Below the pieces are notes generated by a model that saw only the letters and a list, made by a program, of their open reading frames with translations, ran no database searches and was not told the origin of the DNA. A stretch of DNA of 9,874 bases, taken from assembly GCA_031269635.1 (NCBI GenBank), contig JAISYY010000121.1, positions 1 to 9,874 of the forward strand, in the 5' to 3' direction. How positions within the stretch are numbered: position 1 is the first letter of the stretch; each line of letters opens with the position of its first letter. The position numbers and the translations under genes are program-made. Source of the stretch: Tannerella sp. Lineage in GTDB: Bacteria > Bacteroidota > Bacteroidia > Bacteroidales > Tannerellaceae. Shown here one piece after another: positions 5,697 to 9,874 of this stretch.

Positions 5697-7247
5697 TCAT
5701 TTTTTCGGCTGTGTCAGCAAGCTGACTGCAATAATAGCAATCACCGAAAGCGGTAATGAAAAAATGATGGGATCAATAGCGAACCAGGGAAATACGTCTA
5801 TCAGGACGTCTTTACCTGTAAGCAAACGGCAAAGTCCGACAGGCGCCGCTTCGGCCCGGTGCAGGAACAGCATGGAGAACATGCTTACCGTAAAACCGGT
5901 ATAAAGGCTGGCCAGGGCGCCCTGATGCGTTGCCTTTTTCCAGTAGAGCGAGCAGAAATAAGCCGGCAGGAACGTTGTCGCGCATACTCCCATGAACAGC
6001 GCTGTTCCCCTGGCTATAATACCGGCGCTCAATGTGTAACATATTATATAGCTTACAATAATCGAAACGAGTACGCCAATGCGCACATTCATGGATGAAT
6101 GGGGATTCTTGCGTTTACCCAGCTTGGGAAAAATGTCCGACCCGAAAGCCGAACCCATTGTATGAAACAGTGCGCTTAGCGTTGACATACTTGCCGATAT
6201 AATACAAAGCATAAAAAAGGCGCTGAACCACTTCGGCATCGATTCATTGATGAAAAGCGGAATAATCTTATCCATATCTTTTATCGCATCTGAGGCAACG
6301 GTTCCGGTTGTTTTCATAAAAAACAGGTTTGACAGCGCCCCCACATGATAGATTGCGCCGACCGTGATGATGATAAACACGCAACCGATAAGCGTACCGC
6401 GGTTTAACTGTTTGGAGCTTTCCACCATCATGAAACGCACCGTCAGTTGCGGTTGCGCCAGGCATCCGATACCGACGCCCAGTATAAGCGACGTGACAAG
6501 GGTGTACCATTGCGCCGATCCTGTAACCGGCATACGCGTCCATCCCTGGTGACCGATCGCCTTAAATCTTTCCGGCACAAGCGGTTCCATTTCCGTCAAC
6601 GCCTTGTTTGCTTCTATAAAATTCATGTCAATGATATGATAAAACCACACCAGCAGGAAAAGCATACATAAAAACATGATAACCGCCTGGAAAGCATCCG
6701 TATACATAACGCTTTTTATTCCGCCCGGAATAACGTAAGCCGCTACGATAAGGGTAAAGATCAGCAGGGCGAGATGATAGTCAAGGTCGAACATCTGTTC
6801 GAGGAATACGGCGGCGCCCTTCATTACAACGGCTGTATACAGCGGCATCCCGATGAAAACGATCGCTGCGATGAACACCTGTATGCCGCGGGAACCGTAG
6901 TGTAAGCCCAGAAACTGCGGGAACGTATGTGCATTATATTTTTCACCCATCCGCCTTGTCGGTTTCCCGAAAAATATAAACGCCACAATAACGCCCATAA
7001 ACATGTTGAGCAGGCAAAGCCACTGGATACCCATGCCAAAGGTAGCCGCTACACCGCCAAAGCCGACAATAGCCGAAGCGGAAATGAATGTAGCGCCGTA
7101 CGAAAGCGCCATGATGACGGGATTTGTTTTACGTCCGCCAAGCAGATAATCATTCGCGTTTTTTGTCCGTTTATATCCGAGGTATCCCAGCCACGCGATG
7201 ATAAATATGTAAATAATAACAATGATACCTATTCCTAATGTGTTCAT
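5697..7247 (-). CDS. Sodium:solute symporter (SSS family)
   Basis: With the ATG at 7247 this is a 516-residue polytopic inner-membrane protein with about 13 hydrophobic segments. It shows the LeuT-fold SSS signatures: NDYLLGGRK after the first segment (32-40), a long helix with SYGATFISASAIVGFGG (49-65), GGIKSVMYTDAFQAVIM (175-191), and SASMSTLSALFHTMGSAFGS (351-370), whose Ser/Thr residues belong to the usual sodium site. Sodium-driven uptake of an organic solute is the family function; the substrate cannot be read from the sequence. In this cluster an aromatic carboxylate or amino acid is a reasonable guess. A TTG six bases upstream is in frame, but it overlaps the stop codon of the preceding small gene, so I prefer the ATG, which lies 2 bases after that stop. 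The tiny accessory gene next to it supports this assignment. Confidence 0.87.
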   Translation of the reverse strand: MNTLGIGIIVIIYIFIIAWLGYLGYKRTKNANDYLLGGRKTNPVIMALSYGATFISASAIVGFGGVAATFGMGIQWLCLLNMFMGVIVAFIFFGKPTRRMGEKYNAHTFPQFLGLHYGSRGIQVFIAAIVFIGMPLYTAVVMKGAAVFLEQMFDLDYHLALLIFTLIVAAYVIPGGIKSVMYTDAFQAVIMFLCMLFLLVWFYHIIDMNFIEANKALTEMEPLVPERFKAIGHQGWTRMPVTGSAQWYTLVTSLILGVGIGCLAQPQLTVRFMMVESSKQLNRGTLIGCVFIIITVGAIYHVGALSNLFFMKTTGTVASDAIKDMDKIIPLFINESMPKWFSAFFMLCIISASMSTLSALFHTMGSAFGSDIFPKLGKRKNPHSSMNVRIGVLVSIIVSYIICYTLSAGIIARGTALFMGVCATTFLPAYFCSLYWKKATHQGALASLYTGFTVSMFSMLFLHRAEAAPVGLCRLLTGKDVLIDVFPWFAIDPIIFSLPLSVIAIIAVSLLTQPKK

Positions 7248-7249
7248 AA

Positions 7250-7363
7250 TCAATCTTTATCTTGTTTATTCCAACGTGAAATGCCATACCACAGCGAAAA
7301 CGCGAGGCACAATAAAGCCAGCAGGTAAGCCAGCCAGATTCCGGGGTCATCTATTCCAAACAT
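7250..7363 (-). CDS. Symporter small accessory protein, 37 residues
   Basis: This short gene reads MFGIDDPGIWLAYLLALLCL and continues with AFSLWYGISRWNKQDKD to a TGA at 7250-7252. It has one hydrophobic segment (about residues 9-27) preceded by the GIDDPGIW motif and ends in a charged tail. Tiny proteins with an xGIDDPxxWLAY start, one membrane helix and a WN-acidic end occur beside SSS symporters and are annotated as symporter small accessory proteins. The function is presumed to be assembly with or stabilisation of the symporter. It ends 2 bases before the symporter ATG, so translation is probably coupled. It lies 34 bases after the ACT gene. A gene of this size is easily missed by automated annotation. 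Confidence 0.85.
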   Translation of the reverse strand: MFGIDDPGIWLAYLLALLCLAFSLWYGISRWNKQDKD

Positions 7364-7397
7364 GGTCGATTTATTTTAAAATTATTATTCCTTATTC

Positions 7398-7823
7398 CTA
7401 CAGGTTGACGAGGTCATTTTCGCAGATATAATCAAGGTCATGGCGGCGTATGACCTCGCGTGCCATTTCGCGGTTATTCGTACGGAGTATCAGTATGGAA
7501 CGCCCGTTGAGGGAGAAGCAGTACATGTATTCAATGCTCAATCCCGACTGCGTGAAAAAAGTGAACGTCTTCGCAAAACTGCCGGCCGCCGAATCGGTAG
7601 CAAGAGCCAGTACATCCGTAAGGTTTGCGCTGACATTGTTTTTCTTCAGTATGGAATAAGCCCTTTCGGGTTCCGTAACGATCAGTCTCAGTATTCCGTA
7701 TTCCGACGTATCGGCAACGGTAGCAGCTACAATGTGAATGTTTTCGTTTCCGAGTAAAGAGAGAATCTCACACAGTTTGCCGTATTTATTCTCCAAAAAA
7801 ACAGATATTTGATGTACAGTCAT
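7398..7823 (-). CDS. Tandem ACT-domain protein
   Basis: This 141-residue protein consists of two ACT-like domains and nothing else. The first (about 1-68) shows HQISVFLENKYGKLCEILSL and an ENIHIVAATVADTSEYGILR segment, the beta-alpha-beta pattern in which ACT domains bind amino acids at a dimer interface. The second (about 70-141) is more divergent, with a SIEYMYCFSLNGRSILILRT strand pair. It is soluble and has no catalytic or DNA-binding part. Stand-alone tandem ACT proteins sit next to phenylacetate-CoA ligase genes in many anaerobes. The likely role is sensing an amino acid, perhaps phenylalanine or tryptophan, and tuning a partner, but the ligand and partner are inference. It starts 42 bases after the paaK stop with no promoter of its own that I can see. 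Confidence 0.87.
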   Translation of the reverse strand: MTVHQISVFLENKYGKLCEILSLLGNENIHIVAATVADTSEYGILRLIVTEPERAYSILKKNNVSANLTDVLALATDSAAGSFAKTFTFFTQSGLSIEYMYCFSLNGRSILILRTNNREMAREVIRRHDLDYICENDLVNL

Positions 7824-7865
7824 ATCACTTATATATTATAATGTTAGAAATCGGCAGTTAAGTCA

Positions 7866-9170
7866 TCAGAATTTCCGAAGGTCTTTTACGCGCACGGCCT
7901 TTCCTTCCGTAACCGGCAATGAACCTTTTGACAGCAGTTTCACGCGCGGCGTTATAAGCAGTTCATCCTTCAGCAGGCGCACTATTTTTTTACCGAGGCG
8001 TTCAAGCATCCCGTAATCATCCGTAAAGAGGTCGCTAAGTTCTACTTCAATAAGCATTTCATCGTTATTTCCCACCGTTTCTATCGTGATAAGATAATTC
8101 CCGCCGAGTTCGCCGAAACCCATAAGGATTTTCTCTATCTGCACGGGGAAAATATTCACCCCTTTCAAAATAATCATATCATCGCTACGGCCTTTGAAGC
8201 GGTCTATGCGGCGGTGCGTACGTCCGCACGGGCAACGACCGGGAATGAAGCGCGTAAGGTCGTGCGTACGGTAACGTATAAGCGGCATCGCCTCCCGTTG
8301 CAGCGTCGTAAGCACCAGTTCGCCGGTTTCACCGTCGGGAACAGCCTCCAGCGTCAGCGGGTCTATGATTTCCGCTATCACGTAATCTTCCCAAATATGA
8401 AGCCCCTTTTGCTCCGTACATTCGAAAGCTACGCCGGGGCCGTTCATCTCCGACATGCCGAAACAGTTATACGCCTTCACGCCAAGAAGTTTTTCAATGC
8501 GAAGACGCTGTTCTTCGGAATGAGGTTCGGCGCCCATACAGAGGATTCGCAGTTTCGTATCCGTCAGCGGATTTATATTCATTTCCCGGAAAACTTCGGC
8601 CAGGCGTGTGGCATAACTCGGTATAACGTGGAGCGCCGTCGTCCCGAAATCCATAATGAATTTTATCTGGCGTTTTGAGTTACCGGCAGCAGCCGGAACC
8701 GTCAGCGCACCGAGTTTTTCCGCACCGTATTGAAAACCCAGTCCCCCGGTAAACATGCCGTAACCCGATGTATTCTGAAAAATATCCGTATCGCGCAGTC
8801 CGACCATATACATGCAGCGCGCCACCTGGTTAGACCATAAATCAAGGTCTTTCCGGGAATGAAGTACAACGGTGGGATTCCCCGTCGTACCGCTCGACGA
8901 ATGAATACGAACACATTCCTGAAGCGGTATAGCTGCAAAACCATACGGATAGTTAGCCCTTAAATCGTCCTTAGTCGTAAACGGCAATTTTTTCAGATCA
9001 TCAAGCGATTTGATACAGTCTGCCGAGATATCGTTTTCTTCGAACAGTTTTTTATAATACGATGAATTCGCCGCCTGCGTTATCGTCTCCCGCAGTTTTT
9101 CCAACTGCAGTTTCTGCAAATCGTCAGCGCTTATCGTTTCCAATTCTTCCTGCCAATAGGATGATGCCAT
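7866..9170 (-). CDS. paaK: Phenylacetate-CoA ligase family protein
   Basis: This 434-residue cytoplasmic enzyme belongs to the ANL adenylate-forming superfamily. It would activate phenylacetate, indoleacetate or a similar arylacetate to its CoA thioester with ATP. Visible motifs: the nucleotide loop SSSGTTGNPTVV (91-102), CFGMSEMNGPG (236-246), PLIRYRTHDLTRF (296-308), the CPCGRTHRRIDRFKGRSDDM segment (313-332) with ILKGVNIFP (334-342), and the catalytic lysine in TEGKAVRV (421-428). The length fits the family. The longest reading frame begins at a TTG at 9197, but the predicted transcription start lies near 9202, so that codon would have almost no leader. The ATG at 9170 gives a leader of about 30 bases and the usual short N-terminus, so I choose it. 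It is the first gene of the minus-strand cluster. The exact acid substrate is not certain. Confidence 0.9.
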   Translation of the reverse strand: MASSYWQEELETISADDLQKLQLEKLRETITQAANSSYYKKLFEENDISADCIKSLDDLKKLPFTTKDDLRANYPYGFAAIPLQECVRIHSSSGTTGNPTVVLHSRKDLDLWSNQVARCMYMVGLRDTDIFQNTSGYGMFTGGLGFQYGAEKLGALTVPAAAGNSKRQIKFIMDFGTTALHVIPSYATRLAEVFREMNINPLTDTKLRILCMGAEPHSEEQRLRIEKLLGVKAYNCFGMSEMNGPGVAFECTEQKGLHIWEDYVIAEIIDPLTLEAVPDGETGELVLTTLQREAMPLIRYRTHDLTRFIPGRCPCGRTHRRIDRFKGRSDDMIILKGVNIFPVQIEKILMGFGELGGNYLITIETVGNNDEMLIEVELSDLFTDDYGMLERLGKKIVRLLKDELLITPRVKLLSKGSLPVTEGKAVRVKDLRKF

Positions 9171-9208
9171 TTCTCTATTCTTTAATATTATTTCCAAACT
9201 TTGAGCGA

Positions 9209-9216
9209 CAAAGATA
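9209..9216 (-). promoter_or_regulatory. -7 promoter box upstream of paaK
   Basis: On the minus strand TATCTTTG matches TAnnTTTG and is identical to the -7 box of iorA. No TTTG lies 19-21 bases upstream, so the -33 part is missing or degenerate and an activator may be needed. It predicts a start near 9202, which supports the ATG at 9170 as the paaK start. Confidence 0.55.
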
Positions 9217-9315
9217 TAATAATTTCACATAATATTTATATTATCACATAACAAAAATCACCGGAAGGACAAAAAAACCGCCCCGGAAAGCCCATAACCG
9301 CAGAAAAAGAAAAGG

Positions 9316-9350
9316 GGTTAATGGTTAATGGTTAATGATTAATGGTTATG
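9316..9350 (+). repeat. Heptamer tandem array, GGTTAAT orientation
   Basis: Five 7-base units occur in tandem: GGTTAAT three times (9316-9336), then GATTAAT (9337-9343) and a degenerate GGTTATG (9344-9350). The same unit appears in reverse orientation at 9513-9572, so the two arrays can pair with each other across the hairpin at 9421-9470. Confidence 0.85.
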
Positions 9351-9420
9351 TATCACCAGGTCGTTTACAAAAATGACACCATTAGAAAGTCAATAATTCA
9401 ATGTTTTTTCTTTTAATTTA

Positions 9421-9470
9421 TTCTTTTCAAAATCCTCTTTCACAAACTATTAGAGAGGTTTTGAAAAGAA
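9421..9470. repeat. Long hairpin between the heptamer arrays
   Basis: The 18 bases at 9421-9438 pair with 9454-9470 with a single bulged base, around a 15-base loop. In addition GTTTTTTCTTTT at 9403-9414 is a perfect 12-base complement of 9464-9475, so two alternative pairings compete for the same right arm. Neither strand has a T run directly after the stem, so a simple terminator is unlikely. Confidence 0.75.
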
Positions 9471-9512
9471 AAAACTAAGTCGCTGATGTAAATGAACTTG
9501 TGATATTTATCA

Positions 9513-9572
9513 GTTAATCATTAACAATTAACCATTAATCATTAATTAATCATTAACCATTAATCATTATTC
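9513..9572 (-). repeat. Heptamer tandem array, reverse orientation
   Basis: Eight units close to ATTAAYC follow in register from 9513 (GTTAATC, ATTAACA, ATTAACC, ATTAATC), are interrupted by a 4-base partial unit at 9541-9544, then resume (ATTAATC, ATTAACC, ATTAATC, ATTATTC). It is the reverse complement type of the array at 9316-9350. Alternation of C and T at the sixth base mirrors the G/A alternation in the first array. Confidence 0.85.
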
Positions 9573-9582
9573 ACTTTCTTTC

Positions 9583-9615
9583 TTTGTATGTTTCAAAAAA
9601 AACACCTTACTTGTG
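9583..9615 (+). promoter_or_regulatory. Promoter candidate for the right-hand signal-peptide ORF
   Basis: TTTG at 9583-9586, a 21-base spacer and TACTTGTG at 9608-9615 fit the phylum consensus with one mismatch in the -7 box. The predicted start near 9622 leaves a leader of about 30 bases before the ATG at 9652, as for the other genes here. Confidence 0.45.
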
Positions 9616-9651
9616 TGCCAAAATTAAGTTTATCGACAAAGCGGTTTCATT

Positions 9652-9771
9652 ATGAAATATTATTTGATACATATCCTGTTATTCCTTCTGCTCTTTTCGG
9701 TCGCAGTTCGGTCTGTTGCCGCCGCTTTTTCCCGGGCAGGATTCCCGCTGTATACAATTATGGATAATTGA
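9652..9771 (+). pseudogene. Short ORF with signal peptide, probable stump of a disrupted gene
   Basis: The 39-codon frame begins MKYYLIHILLFLLLFSVAVR and continues SVAAAFSRAGFPLYTIMDN before TGA. Residues 1-25 look like a Sec signal peptide or membrane anchor with a possible cleavage site after the Ala run. The frame then ends after about 14 further residues. The coding-like, GC-richer composition stops near 9750 and the sequence becomes strongly AT-rich, which suggests the original gene was cut by an insertion or deletion. A complete small secreted peptide is the alternative. I recognise no family. A promoter candidate at 9583-9615 fits this start. It is divergent from paaK. Confidence 0.4.
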
Positions 9772-9874
9772 CATTATGTTAAATAGGATTTTTATGATCA
9801 AAATAATGACATGTCATACGAGTATCTCCTCTCGAACTCGAAAAATTTTTAAATCATCTTTTGAGACAGCCTCC
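9772..9874. mobile_element. AT-rich right edge with possible insertion-sequence terminus
   Basis: No coding frame is visible. A perfect 12-base palindrome ATGACATGTCAT lies at 9806-9817, and a weak stem CGAGT/ACTCG (9819-9823, 9836-9840) is followed by AAAAATTTTT. The window ends in TTTTGAGACAGCCTCC. Its complement, GGAGGCTGTCTCAAAA, resembles termini of insertion sequences as I remember them, but no transposase is inside the window, so this is only a lead. Confidence 0.25.

Larger units (their letters stand above)
9198..9651. other. Non-coding spacer between paaK and the right-hand ORF
   Basis: I see no ORF worth calling in this spacer between divergent genes. From left to right it holds the paaK -7 box, a purine-rich stretch (about 9261-9317), a five-unit heptamer array, an AT-rich piece, a long hairpin, an oppositely oriented heptamer array and a promoter candidate for the right-hand ORF. 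These parts are listed separately. No tRNA or known RNA family was recognised. Confidence 0.6.

Noticed and set aside
8214..8678. A 154-codon plus-strand frame inside paaK
   Set aside because: It is antisense to the conserved middle of paaK, has no promoter or recognisable domain, and is best read as a shadow.
9171..9197. TTG start giving paaK nine extra residues
   Set aside because: The predicted transcription start near 9202 leaves only about 5 bases before it, and the extra residues are not needed for a normal PaaK N-terminus.
9316..9572. CRISPR array
   Set aside because: Units are 7 bases long, directly abutting and without spacers; no cas genes are nearby.

Overview
The window looks like a piece of a Bacteroidota (probably Bacteroidales) chromosome. 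Four points support this. Several genes are preceded by the phylum-specific promoter pattern (TTTG, about 19-21 bases, then TAnnTTTG). Start codons lack clear Shine-Dalgarno sequences. Long AT-rich spacers separate moderately GC-balanced genes. The gene families (short XRE regulator with a conserved tail, DUF2752, zinc-ribbon CD225 protein, IorAB, PaaK, SSS symporter with a tiny accessory protein) are typical of anaerobic gut Bacteroidota. I cannot name the genus.

Left part (1-2300). A 624-base AT-rich non-coding leader is rich in CAAATG/CATTTG and GTTTAC/GTAAAC motifs and ends in a good promoter for an XRE-family regulator (625-1209, +). This gene converges, with only 2 bases between stop codons, on a minus-strand pair: a zinc-ribbon plus CD225-like membrane protein (1727-2218), then a DUF2752 membrane protein (1212-1601). 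A strong hairpin terminator candidate lies between the two, and the CD225 gene has its own promoter.

Central part (2372-9170, all minus strand, transcribed right to left). The order is paaK, tandem-ACT protein, 37-residue symporter accessory protein, sodium:solute symporter, mltG, iorA, iorB. Spacing is mostly short (2 to 58 bases). A -7 box precedes paaK, and a full promoter sits between mltG and iorA, so iorAB can probably be expressed separately. PaaK (arylacetate to aryl-CoA) and IorAB (aryl-CoA plus CO2 interconverted with arylpyruvate using ferredoxin) are the two steps that link phenylacetate or indoleacetate with aromatic amino acids. The ACT protein could sense an amino acid and the symporter could import a substrate. 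MltG, a peptidoglycan enzyme, is the apparent outsider.

Right part (9171-9874). This is non-coding apart from a 39-codon signal-peptide ORF that stops abruptly where the sequence turns AT-rich; it is probably the stump of a disrupted gene. The spacer before it carries two oppositely oriented arrays of a 7-base repeat (GGTTAAT / ATTAAYC) around a long hairpin. The last bases resemble, from memory only, the terminal repeat of an insertion sequence.

No CRISPR array, tRNA, rRNA or complete mobile element was seen. Nothing here clearly amounts to an undescribed system; the least-explained parts are the motif-rich leader before the XRE gene and the heptamer-array structure on the right.
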